DNA of 64,000 nucleotides from Epiperipatus broadwayi (Eukaryota > Onychophora > Udeonychophora > Euonychophora > Peripatidae), in the NCBI GenBank assembly GCA_028023455.1, contig JAQFVV010006507.1, positions 308,001-372,000 on the forward strand, given 5' to 3'. Of the stretch, positions 10,002 to 21,633 are shown piece by piece. Within the stretch, counting starts at the first letter, position 1. The number at the start of each line of letters is the position of its first letter. Position numbers and translations under genes: made by a program. The notes under the pieces were generated by a model. That model saw only the letters and a program-made list of their open reading frames with translations. It made no database searches and was not told where the DNA came from.

Positions 10002-11605
10002 ATGGCTACTGCCCAATCAAGCGTGAGCGAATTAAGCACCAATACGAAATTAACAACATCGTTAGTTTCAACATCGCCTATTTCGTATGCAAAAGTACTT
10101 AAAAGTAATAGCAATACTACAGCAGATCGGAAGAGCGTCGTGTAGAACAAACACAAATGATATAAAAAATCTTGATCTAAACACTAGAGAGGAAAATCAA
10201 CCCCCAGCCGCAATCTGGACAAAAGAAACACTTGAAAATGTGACGGACCGTTTCAATAATACGATGCCTCGTACGTTATTTGAAACATTTCGCAGGTTTT
10301 TTTCACCAACTTCGTTAGTACTCGCAGTAACCGATAATCAATGCTCATTATATCGTTTCCCAAAAGCTTTATTATATGAAGCAATCACGCAAAATGCACT
10401 ATAGGAAACAATCTCTTGTATCGCAGATCACCCAAATTCTCGATATATAACCATTGATTTTTATACTCAGCAGCAAAAAGAACGTTTTCAATCCACTATT
10501 TTAGCACTTGATAATTACGCACTCGTAATTATAGATGAAAACCGGAAAAATATAATTACTGGAGTGCTTAAAAATACTTATCTTAAATACAACGTACAAG
10601 ATTTTCAAAAAATGATAAACCCGTTTGGAAAAGTAATTGCCCTACAGCCTATATATTTAAAAGACACACCTATACCGATATGTAGTAATCGTTTTGAATT
10701 TAAAATAAAACTACATAAAAACGTAGACGCCTCAACGATTCCAACACAGATTACAGATCAAGAAGCGACACACTCTCTTCACATAAGAGGTCTAAAGCCA
10801 CTTTGTTTTGGCTGTGGACAGAGAGGACACCTAGCAACTCAATGCGATAACACAAAAAGCAATCACTGTGAACAAACTAAAATCCTCTCCCCAGAACAAC
10901 CCAGTGATGAAAATAAAATTTATAATAACACTACATCCATTGGCAACCAAATAATAGAAACCGGAAAAAAACAGGATCAAACACCCACAAACAAAAATAA
11001 TAATGTATCAGAATTGCCTATCCCAAAGACCAACCAAAAAAATAATAACACAAAAACTAACACAGAAATCCAAGATTCAAACGAAAATAATTCTCAAGAA
11101 ACCACAACACAAAATACAGCAATTACATCACAGGATCAGCATCTCAATAAAACAAAATGTGTACCAAGTAAAAATCAACAAACAGAAAGTAAACACACAC
11201 AGTTATATAATGAAAATATAAATCCAGATAATATAAAGATACCAATAATAAAAAAAAACTACAATTATAAACAAAACTGCATCAAACATAATGGATGCAA
11301 TAGAAGCTCCTCTTCCACCTATTCAAGAAAATACACCAGAGGGAAAAAGAAAACCAGGTCGACCACCAAAGAACCATGAATCCAAAAAGGTAAAAAAAAC
11401 AGACCAAAAGCACAACTCATCAGACATATACAATTTAGAAAATGATGAAATAGAAATGGATGTAAGCCAACAACAAATGGACACCTGTTCGGTTTCATCG
11501 CAAATTGCCTGTATAGAGTCTGAAGCAATATTAAATGAAAGAAAAACTGATAATAAACCCAACAATGTCTTAAATATGTATCAGCATCCATCTACTGCAA
11601 TATAA
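10002..11605 (+). pseudogene. LINE-1 ORF1: zinc-knuckle protein with C-terminal AT-hook-like motif
   Basis: The ATG at 10002 follows the 5' UTR and opens MATAQSSVSELS. ORF1 proteins bind the element RNA to form the retrotransposition particle. The frame breaks at 10124-10145, where a sequencing adapter sits, then continues in another frame with one TAG at 10402-10404. Around 10800 it has a CX2CX4HX4C zinc knuckle (CFGCGQRGHLATQC). A long Asn/Thr/Gln/Lys-rich, probably disordered region follows. Near 11290 the frame shifts again; the new frame, open to 11605, contains KRKPGRPPKN, the core of an AT-hook. In this view the protein would be about 530 residues, normal for such an ORF1. The stop at 11379 is the alternative C-terminus. 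Confidence 0.8.
10124..10145 (+). other. Illumina adapter sequence left in the assembly
   Basis: Twenty-two bases starting AGATCGGAAGAGCGTCGTGT match exactly the reverse complement of the Illumina TruSeq universal adapter. The translations IGRASCR and DRKSVV (plus strand) and TLFRS (minus strand) are familiar signs of adapter contamination in predicted proteins. After 22 bases the match stops and LINE sequence resumes. It breaks ORF1 by a frameshift, so it is not biological. Confidence 0.95.
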
Positions 11606-11667
11606 ACAAACATTTAGTATTAAAAATAAAATAAAAATCAATACCCTGTTAAAAAATTATTTAAAAC

Positions 11668-14600
11668 ATGAAGATAAAAATTGGATCACTCAACATTAGA
11701 GGCTTAAATGCCACCAAAAAACTTTTTGATCTCAAAAAATGGTTACATACAACACAACCACACATACTGGGGCTTTTGGAAACAAAAATATACAGCAGCT
11801 CTCAAATTGATCCATCAAAATATTTAGTCAACCAAGGTTTTTGTGCCTGCTCAAGGCAATCATCATCACCATCAGGTGGCACAGGCATAATTATTTCACA
11901 CAACTGCCCTTTCGATTCTTTTAAAATTATATATATTGACTCTAATCTTATCATATTAACACTCCATCATAAAAATATCACACTTAACCTAGTATTTGTA
12001 TATATACCACCAGGCCCTGTCATCATCTCCAGAATAATAGCAACAATAAATTCAATGCTTACAGCAACACCAAATCCCATAATACTCCTGGAGATTTCAA
12101 CATGACCTACCAAACTTTTGTCACCAAATGGATCCATCAAATAACAATCCCACTTATGAGTGCTGAGGGTTTTCTCCCAACAAACTCAATATCTTTTAAT
12201 AACAATAGATATAAGTCACTTATTGATTTGTGTTTCTACTCACCAATGTTACATCATTATTTTAATCTTGAACTCTGTCCATCTATAATCTCAGATCATG
12301 CTGCTCAGTTCATCACCCTCGACCTAACAAAAATACAAAATACAACAATAGCCCTCCAAAAGACTATGCGAATACTTCTTCTAGCACAAACAACTGAATT
12401 CTTATATTCAGAAACATATATAATGCTCCAAAACTTCAAAACATGTCACTCAATCCAGTACAAAAGTATATAGCATTCACCAATATACTTTCTTTCAACA
12501 TCAATCATATTACCTGCAACTCAACACCCCCACCAGATTATTAGCATTGGCAGATGAACTACATAAAAGAATAACCATTTCCAGACCAACTACAGATAAT
12601 CAAACACAAATTAAAAAACTTACAGAAATGTACAACAATACATGCAATACACTAAAGCAATATGTAGCAATAAAAAAAAAATATGCCTTACACAACAACA
12701 TACTTGGACCAGAGCATACATACGGTGGGCATTGGGATACCCATCCACAGTCAGAGTGCCTATGGCACTTGAAATAGATGTCTCTATAACAGCTGGACAT
12801 AACATGATAAACCCAATATATCAACACTTTAAAAAAATACTGCAAAAACAGAGAGTGTACATACCAAATGAAGACATATTTGGAGACCCTGAAACAGATA
12901 CACCAATAACAACAACTGACATTGTATTTCAACTTGCAACAATAACAAACACATGTCACCCAGGACCACAAGGAATTCCCAAATTTGTGTTCAAACATCT
13001 TAGTCACTTCACAGCAAAATACCTGTGCAATCTAGCCAATTACATATCCCAAAAAATTTACAACATACAAAGTCTATACCCAATTGCAATGGTTCCATTT
13101 AACAAAAAACAAACAGCAATATCATCTTTATCTAATCTCGACCAATTTCAATGGGACCTTTAGGAATAAAAATTCTTGAAAGAGTGATAAAGGAAAAAAT
13201 AGAACAACACATACTCCCTGTGTTATCATCAGCACAATATGCCAAAAAAGGATCATCCATTGGCCAGGGTGCCTTAATGTACAAAACAATTATCGAAGTA
13301 GTAAAAAAAAGAAAGAAATATGCACCAATTATAGTTCAACTAGACATTGAGGCAGCTTTTGACTCAGTGCCTATAGCCAAATTATTAGACGTGCTGAAAA
13401 AAACAACAACACCTCCATCCCTACTATATATAATAGCAAATCTGCTACTCAGCCGTGAAATTCACATCACATTGAATGGAAAAAAATCACCAGCCTTCGG
13501 ACCGAGTCAATCCATCCCACAAGGATCCCCCCTAAGTGCCTTGCTCTTTACAATATATATAAATCCTCTATTAATAGAGATACAGAAAAAAATAAAAGGC
13601 ATTCAAATCCCAAACACTGTTTTAAATATATCATGCATAGCCTATATGGATGATGTAACCGTTTTCCTCCCTCTAAAAAGTACCTCCCCATATTACAAGA
13701 GATAATCAAGAATTATACCTCAAATTTTAATTTAAAAATTAACACAAATAAAACTGCAGCATGGTCAATATACACAGGCAAGCACTGTACAGAGATGTTT
13801 AATGGTAAACCATCTGCTTTCCTTGGTTTCCCATTCTACCTTGGAACCAATGGAATGAGGCAAAAAATTCAAAATAAATTAAAAATAGATGCTGAAAAAA
13901 TCACAGCCTCACTTGAAAAGTCATACCTGTCAATATATGCAAAGGTAGCACTATTTAATCAACTTATAACTACAAAAATTACATACTATACACCTATAAT
14001 CAAATTTGCAAAAACATTCATATCTAAAATCTCGTCAATCTGTAACAAACTAATATGGAAGAGAAAGACAGTGGCAATCTCTTTAAAAATCTGAGCAGAC
14101 CACCACATAGCAATGGACTTGGACTCCATACAATCAATGTTTTTTACACACAGAAATCAGTAAATCTAATAACAGCAACCATAAAAAGATTTCCAGACCT
14201 GGAGTGTGTAATCAGTATAATACCCACAGACAGACCACCCCCTTCATATGGATATCTATCCACACTGATTGAAGAACTCAAGCCAATATACAACAAAATA
14301 TCACTCAATAATGACAACAAGTATACATACTGGGACATTTACAATATACTACATCCAAACCAGACACCCAATCTACATCCATCAGTTCTTGGAATAGACA
14401 ACAGGCAACTACTGCAACAATTCAGAAAATGGTCATTAGAACCAAAATTATTCGATTTTCTGCTTAAGCTTAATCTCAATGCTCTACCCACAACCCATTT
14501 CCTTAGATTTCGTAGATTCTATACCAATATAGACCCCATGTGTGGGCTATGTCATAGAGAAGAAGAGACACAAGATCATTTTCTTCATTCCTGCAGTGCC

Positions 14601-14910
14601 CTAGAAACAATACGTCGCACAATGTTTACCACATACAGAAAGGCTATCATTTCAATTGATGAAATAATAAATACATTTAAAAAAGGCAACAACCCTGCTA
14701 TTCTGCAGCAACATACAGCCTTTATGCCTACTGGTGCACCAGATGCACTTTTGCACTTGCCAATAACCCTCGACGCCACCCAGCAACATATTCAATAAAA
14801 CTAGAACTGTTAAGAAAAAGAGACAGCATCCTAGCTCAACCAGATATATTTGCAGCCACATGGTCACACTTGAAACAGAGATCCAGTCTATGAAATATAA
14901 AGACCAATAA
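11668..14910 (+). pseudogene. LINE-1 ORF2: APE endonuclease, reverse transcriptase and CCHC domain
   Basis: Starts MKIKIGSLNIRGLN at 11668; the N in NIRG and the E in GLLETKI are endonuclease active-site residues, and YIPPG follows near 12004. A one-base frameshift near 12090 falls just before the GDFN motif; the shifted frame continues through ISDHAAQF (SDH) near 12290. The RT lies at 13151-13705 with QLDIEAAFD (first catalytic Asp), IPQGSPLSALLF and AYMDDV. Near 14535 a CX2CX8HX4C zinc motif begins CGLCHREEET. The protein would nick target DNA and prime reverse transcription on it. At least six frame changes are present (near 12090, 12475, 12770, 13150, 13700 and 14090). Length fits a full ORF2 of about 1,070 codons. 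Confidence 0.85.
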
Positions 14911-15137
14911 GATAGATGATGACATTTTCAACATCAGCATTTTTTCCAATTTAAAAAAAAAAAATGCAAGCATAAACTGAACTAAATAGAAGACCAAATT
15001 TAAAAACAAGAAGAAAAAAAAAGTATGCAGAAAAGATAAAGACTTATGTATTGAAAGTTGTAATTTGTTTTTCATTTGTAAAAAATCAATATATGACTCT
15101 GTAACTTTTTAGACTCAATAAAGTTTTGCTTTGAAAC
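14911..15137 (+). other. LINE-1 3' UTR
   Basis: Non-coding, A-rich, with AATAAA at 15117-15122 just before the end CTTTGAAAC. Directly followed by the TAA array, which may serve as target, tail or both. Confidence 0.7.
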
Positions 15138-15755
<618 letters not shown>

Positions 15756-15929
15756 GGTTTTATTTAATTATAAGTTTTACTTTTCTTCTTACATGATAGT
15801 ATGAAAATTCTAGACATTTTTTTAAAAATAATTTTCAAAAATTTTTTAAATAAAATATTGTGACACTACAAAACATTACTATGTATTTTTATATTGAACT
15901 ATTTTCATAATCTAATATGAATATGGAAT
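15756..15929. other. AT-rich spacer
   Basis: No recognisable content between the TAA array and the SINE. Confidence 0.5.
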
Positions 15930-16095
15930 CAAAATGTCTCAGTTGGTTATAACATTACCCTAAAATTCAATATTCAATATCGTAAGCATCCAAGTTCAAA
16001 TACCATTCTAGTACTGTCACTGGTCAGGCCAGCAACACCTGAAGAAGAGAGGAGAATAATACCTCTTGAAATGCTGTGTGCATATATATATATAT
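15930..16095 (+). mobile_element. tRNA-derived SINE with (TA)n tail
   Basis: The head resembles a tRNA: GTCTCAGTTGGTTATAACA near 15938 matches a pol III A box, and AAGTTCAAATACCA near 15993 matches a B box at nearly every position, with tRNA-like spacing. A non-tRNA body follows (CACCTGAAGAAGAG and CTCTTGAAAT, which can pair as a short stem). The element ends in a (TA)n tail at 16083-16095. About 165 bp is a normal SINE length. The family is not recognised. Confidence 0.6.
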
Positions 16096-16539
16096 TGTAA
16101 CAGTCAGATTCGTCTGCTTCGTTAACATAGTGCAGAATTCGACCACCACACAGAAAAGCACCACTTTAGATAGTGAAGCTACCAGCAGTACTGTGTTTGA
16201 ACATGGTTTATTGATTCCACAATACACACAATGAAAAAAAAACATTTGATGCTACATTAGTAAACATTTCTTCGGGCATTGGGATCAGAGAGATGTGAAA
16301 GACTCATGGACTTTATTTTCGAGTTAGGCAGATAATAATACTAAATCTAGACATTTATATTTTAAATAATCGAGATGTTATACTGAAGGCGTGTCAAATA
16401 AATAAATATATAACAGCAAATGTATGGTTTAAAATTATTTAATTATTACATTTCATACTAAAATTATTTAAATAAAACATAATTATATTAAAATTCTAGT
16501 AGCAATACTATTCTTCTGATAGTGTTTTGTATTTACAAT

Positions 16540-16650
16540 GAGTATGATTATTTGACTGACATAATCTAGCTACCTGAATTCTTGAGCAAGTATTTCAAGA
16601 TCATGCCTTTGGAGATTCAATATCTTTGCAATACATGAAAAATTACAAAT
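16540..16650 (-). pseudogene. Possible leucine-rich-repeat remnant
   Basis: Minus-strand frame with ILNLQRHDLEILAQEF, then a stop, then LDYVSQ. The spacing of leucines fits one LRR unit (LxLxxxxLxxLxxxxF). Short and broken; a weak call supported mainly by a similar remnant on the same strand at 18.2-18.7 kb. Confidence 0.25.
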
Positions 16651-17479
16651 GATAATAGCAGCTGTGGACATATATTTTATTTAATCAAATAAGATATTTA
16701 TAAGGAATTAAATTATGAGCAAACAGTGATTTGAGAGTGAATTTATGTCAAATAATGCAGCAATGTAGTCATACTGGGAATAATAAAATTAATGATAAAC
16801 AAACATGCGGTGCATTTAGAACAGTGATGCGAGTGTGACAGTACATTAAAACTACTGACCCAATGGATGAATTTGAAATAACAGGCTGGTGTTTGCCATA
16901 GGCCCAGAGGTAAAAGGGTCACATAAGATCATCAGGTGTAAAGGGTCTGTGCCACAATTACTCCCTGACTGCATAATGGGTGTCAAGCCCTATGAGAACA
17001 TTCATTATGTCCACTTGTGTAGGATGACTAGGATTCAGTAAATACTGTATCATATCCAAGGCTCAAAGATGAATTATCACATCTCTAAACTGTAACACAT
17101 GTATAACTAACATAATATATTGTTAAGATTTAATATAAAATTTATGACTTGGTCCCACATTACCAACATTTAATAAATAGTGTATTTTCTCTCAAAGAAA
17201 TGCACTTAATTGATTATTGTAATAATAATTTTTTAACAGGCAACCCTGGTATTAACTTTGGTTGTTTGTTTATATGTAAAAAAATGACTCTATTGATGAT
17301 GTATGGTAGTAAACACAAAATTATGGCTGTATAGTCACCATAACACCTGCAGATAGAATCTGACTACTATCCACCATACTGGATTCGAATATGAATCCCT
17401 TTCTTAAATATATATTAAGAAATAAAATCTACATATCCTATATCAGGATATATGTTAAAAAATATTTTAAAAAATCTAC

Positions 17480-17627
17480 CTAGTGTCCATTGTTTCATTT
17501 AAAAAAAGACAAACAACAATTTCTTCGGAAAAAGTATATTTATGAGCATCAATTAATAACTGACCCCAAGCAGCAATCTTACTAAAACCGTAAGAATTAT
17601 ACTTTTCCCTTTTAAGAAATCTTAAAA
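17480..17627 (-). other. Candidate isolated exon, function unknown
   Basis: A 148 bp minus-strand frame: 2 nt + 48 codons + 2 nt, bounded by an acceptor-like CAATAG and a weak donor-like GTAGAT. The peptide contains KIAAWGQLLIDAHKYTFSEE and looks less random than surrounding AT-rich frames. No family recognised. It could be a chance open frame. Confidence 0.3.
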
Positions 17628-18239
17628 CTATTGCTAATTAGGTGCTTGGCCCTTTCAGCTAGCTCAAATCCCAGGGGTTGGGGGTAACAATACTCATCAG
17701 GATGAATGGAGATAATGGCTAAATTTGCTTAGTTGAAACAAGCTTTCCTTGCTTTATATATTTCTCAACTTATGACGCACGTATATATGAACTTACGTAT
17801 CAGTAATGGTTTCTTTTCTCTATACTCTTTAAATTAGATTGTGTGACATTTAAAACTAGCCACTTTTGAACTCTCTCTTTCTACACATTTATTCCCTCTA
17901 TATGTGATATATTTCTATATCAAATATATAGTTTAGAATTTAAAATTACGTGCAATATAATTGCTTATTCTGATAGCCTGCAAGGAAGGAAACTAGGCTA
18001 ATATAAGCAATAAATATTTTCATTAATGAGAGACAATTTGTTTTAAAGTAAGTAGACAATTTTATTACTATGGCTAATTAAATATTGAGAAAGAAAAACA
18101 TATATATATATAATTTATATATCAATGATAACATAAAAGACAAAAAAAAAAAAAACAGAATTAATGAATTATAAAAGAACATATAATTAAACATGTATGT
18201 AGGAATGCATTTATACATTTAAATTAAAATATATAATTT

Positions 18240-18740
18240 TGCACAATGGCTGAACTTTTGGAGAGAAACGATAAGCAATTTTCAGTTCTTTTAAGTTAAT
18301 AAAACTAGTTATAGTTATCTCAAAATGCCCAGGATTTCTAATAGGGATAAGTTGATTTCCATGTAAGTTTGATTTTGACAATCCAATTGAAATTTTGATA
18401 TTCTTTTACTGTCGAAGAATAAAACAGAATATTTCTGCTAATAGCAAAAAGTTTGCACAAATGTCCATTTTGTGGTATTACTTGAGTCTAAGAAATAATG
18501 ATGACTTATTGCATGCATTCTGAGTTTACACAATTTGATATTTTCTTTCTTCATGGATTGTTTTAGTGGCATATCGATGAGATACCTATGGTTCTTGGAG
18601 GGCAAGCAATTAACAGGAACAGCAATATATTTGGAGCTTAGGGTGGCAGCCTTTACATATATTTTTCTACTCCTGCATTCCAATTGTAGTGATGGCCTGA
18701 GTTACTATATCTAAATCCATAGCCGTATCAGTCAATTCAG
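18240..18740 (-). pseudogene. Possible LRR-protein pseudogene fragment
   Basis: On the minus strand one frame has ATLSSKYIAVPVNCLPSKN followed by HRYLIDMP, close to the pattern LxLSxNxIxxxPxxxxxxLxxLxxL. After a frame change it has SKSNLHGNQLIPI and FINLKELKIAYRF, again LRR-like. Toll-like receptors and other LRR receptors show such strings. Stops and shifts between units indicate a dead copy. No signal peptide or TIR domain seen. Confidence 0.35.
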
Positions 18741-19437
18741 CAACAAGAAAAATAATATTTCATTTCAGTTCGAAAAACCACTCTTGCTTGTTCTAATTTT
18801 TCTTTTTTTAACTGACTATAATTTCTCCAATTCCTTTTGTTCCCAAAATAGTTTATCAGTATCTCGATCTCTATTTCTTAGGCATGCTTTTAACATTTTT
18901 TTTCTTTTTCTGCCAATACATTTACTTTAGATTCCCTGGAATTTTAAGTGGCTAACTAATCAAACAAAAGATACAAAATTGCCTCAAGGTAGACATATAT
19001 AAAAGTTATTTTCATTACTCTCATTAAAATGCGATATACAATAAAACAATAGAAAAGTACATTTGAAATAAATTAATAACACAAGAAGAAAATTTATATA
19101 TATGCATATAACTACATTCCCGCAATTTATTAACATATTTTCATTAATTTATTTTAAAACAAATAACTATACACATCTTTCTCTTTCTTTTTTTTAATTA
19201 AAAAAAAACAAATTTCAAACTTTCTCTTACATATATATATATATATGAAATAAATAAACTTTGATATCTGAATTCGTTTCACAATATATGTAATATAGAA
19301 ATCAATATATATATATATATCAAAATACAGTACAATTTATATAAATTATATTCTTTTAGAAGTATGTATCAGAATGAATGAGTCATATGTTTGAGATATT
19401 AATATATCCCGTATTAACATTGTTTTTCTTGAATATG
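18741..19437. other. AT-rich stretch with (TA)n tracts
   Basis: (TA)n tracts near 19231-19246 and 19306-19320; nothing coding seen. It lies beyond the 3' end of LINE-2. Confidence 0.6.
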
Positions 19438-20710
19438 TCATAGCATTACATTATCAATATTTATTTTCATGTTATTTTCTTGGCACCACTTGTAAAATAC
19501 ATCTATATAATTTTGTAAAGTTTTAATATCTTCTTTACTATTAATCTCTAGAAAAATTTTAATATCATCTGCATAGCATAACACATTCCTACTTGGAATA
19601 AGTGTTATCAAATCTGATATATAAATAGCAAAAAATATTGGGCTTAACACACTCCCCTGTGGAAGTCAAAGTCTAGATTTAAAATTATTTGACTGTTTAT
19701 TATTGTAATAAACATAATTGCTTCTATCAGATAGAAATGACTTGAATAAATTCATTAGATTGATTGAAAACCCAATTTTCTTTATTTTCATAAGAAGTAA
19801 TCTATGATCAACTCTATCAAAAGCCTTTGTTAAATCAAAATATATTACATCCAATTGACTTCTTGCCTCAATAGCTCTACCTATGGCATCAGATATATGG
19901 ACTAAATTTGTTTCTATTGACCTTCCTGGAAGAAACCCATGTAAAGAATAAAGAAGAATATTTTTTTAAATAATGTATAATTCTGTAATAAATTGATTTT
20001 TCAAAAATTCTTGATGGTATAGGTAGTAAAGAAATAGGTCTATAATTTCGGACCTCTGATTTTTTCCCAGATTTGTATATAGGTATTACTTTAGCTGTTT
20101 TCCAATAGTTAGGAAAAATTGATGTTTTAAGTGACAAATTAAAAATATACAATAAAACTGGAGCCAAAAGTTCAATACATCCTTTATAAATAAACACTGG
20201 TATATTATCATAAGCAATACTTTTTTTATTTTTTATTAATTTTGTAGAATGGTATATTTCATCGAAATCAAATTTTAATATGTTTATGGAATCATTATTG
20301 AATATGAGATTTTGAATAAATGGATATTCCAAGATTAAGTTATTATCCAGTTCACATTGAGTTGAAAAATAAGTCATAAAATCATTTGATTCTATATCTA
20401 CTACACATGTATTTTGTCTAACTGAGGTATAATGAGTCTTTAATACATTCCAAAAATGTGCTGGATCTTTATGTATTTTGTTTTGAGTCAGTTTAATATA
20501 TTCTCGAAAATCATATTTTTCAAGTACTTTTACTATGCGTCTATAATTCCTATAGTTATTCAAATACAAAAAGCATATATATTTCTTATAATATCTATGA
20601 AAAAAAGTTTTTCTCTTTATACATAGAACTAGTTTCACAGAGAACCATTTTGGACATTTAATACCTCTACTTTGCTTAACTGGAATGAATCTATCAACAG
20701 TATCTGACAA
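19438..20710 (-). pseudogene. LINE-2 ORF2 reverse transcriptase domain
   Basis: From 20710 the frame carries the region before RT (FWNVLKTHY) and then NYRPISLLPIPSRIFEK, the conserved RT motif of this group. After a frame change near 19880, YFDLTKAFDRVDH carries the first catalytic aspartate. A TGA near 19664 replaces the residue just before LPQGSVLSPIFF, and CYADDIKIF supplies the catalytic aspartate pair. The sequence ends at MKINIDN, about where the thumb should begin. In a live element this enzyme would copy the element RNA at the nicked target. Confidence 0.87.
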
Positions 20711-20913
20711 TATTTGATGAAATATATTGGTAGCTAATGATGGGCATTTACATTCATAAATTTCACTCCAAGAAATATGTTTAATAGCTTGATACAGATT
20801 ATAATAGTCTCCTCATGCATAACATTTATTTGCATAGGTTATGGAATTTTTCCTGAATCTAGTTACCACTGACAGTTGCAATTCTAGTGCTGGATGGTAT
20901 ACATCTTCTGATA

Positions 20914-21549
20914 CTAAAGGATATTCAGAATTATAATAATTATATCTGTAATTCTTGTAAATATCAAATCCAAAATATAATTTTGTTTATTAAATATTTT
21001 GTTTACTTGCTGTAGATCTAATAGTTTAGTAAATTGATCCAGTTCAATAAATTTTGGTGTATTTTCTTTTTCCTTAGTGTTTTCATGATTAGCAACATTG
21101 AAATCTCCTAAAAGAATCATTTCATATTTATATTGTATGAGATATAATTCCAGGATTTCAAGATTTTTTCTGAATTCATTTATTGATATATTTGGTGGTA
21201 TATATAAATTTCCAATTATGAGTTTTGAGTTTTTTATCTCTAATTCAATCCATACTGACTCAAAAGTTATATTTTCAATATTTATCTCTTTATGTATATC
21301 ATTCTTGACAGCTGTTAGTACACCACCTCCTCTAGATGCAATGGTGTTTGGTCTATCATATCTAATTACATTATATCTATTATCTATCAATTGATCATTT
21401 ATGATGTTTTCTTGTAACCATGTTTCTGTGAGACAAATAATATCATAATTTTCAGTAAGAATATTATGTTTTACAGTAAATAATTTTGTGCGTAAACCTC
21501 TAACATTTTGTACATAAATACTTAACTTTTTATTTGACTTATCCATCAT
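20914..21549 (-). pseudogene. LINE-2 ORF2 endonuclease domain
   Basis: Begins MMDKSNKKLSIYVQNVRGL; the N of QNVRG and the E of CLTETWLQ are active-site residues of an exonuclease-endonuclease-phosphatase fold. NLYIPPN supplies the conserved tyrosine and LLGDFNVA the D-x-N. The usual final SDH is not reached before the frame breaks near 20914. YVQNVRGLRTK is typical of insect-type Jockey/CR1 elements. This domain would nick the target strand. The 211-residue length fits most of the domain. Confidence 0.85.
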
Positions 21550-21633
21550 GACAATATGATTGATTGATTATAACTTCTATTTTCTACTTCAAAAGTATTA
21601 TATTTATGTTCCAATTTTTGGTGTCGATTTAGT

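Larger units (their letters stand above)
16096..18100 (-). mobile_element. Possible TA-inserted LTR-like element
   Basis: On the minus strand the sequence ends GACTGTTACA against (TA)n, and has AATAAA about 110 bp earlier (minus strand, near 16205), like an LTR R-U5 end. It has nearly the same end as element C (GTCTGTTACA at 34785). A matching start could be TGTTTTTCTT at 18100, which also abuts TATATATATA and would give 2,005 bp. The 16096 end is fairly convincing; the 18100 end is a guess from the TG-plus-TA rule. The interval also holds a possible exon and a possible LRR remnant. Confidence 0.35.
19438..21633 (-). mobile_element. LINE-2 (Jockey/CR1-like), 3' portion
   Basis: The ORF2 part of a minus-strand non-LTR element whose ORF1 part lies at 27277-28832, separated by the foldback insertion. 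ORF1 ends and ORF2 begins at an overlapping ATGA (about 21546-21549). RT sequence stops soon after the YADD region, so the distal RT and the 3' UTR are missing: the copy is truncated near 19438. Confidence 0.85.

Noticed and set aside
9947-10156. 69-codon minus-strand frame starting MCLFYTTLFRS
   Set aside because: Its start is translated adapter sequence and the rest is antisense to LINE-1 ORF1.
12600-13007. 135-codon minus-strand frame
   Set aside because: Cysteine- and tyrosine-rich shadow of the LINE-1 ORF2 on the opposite strand.
17330-17400. Possible pol III B box (GGATTCGAATATGAATCCC)
   Set aside because: No A box at the right distance and the string is self-complementary, so a tRNA or SINE call is not supported.
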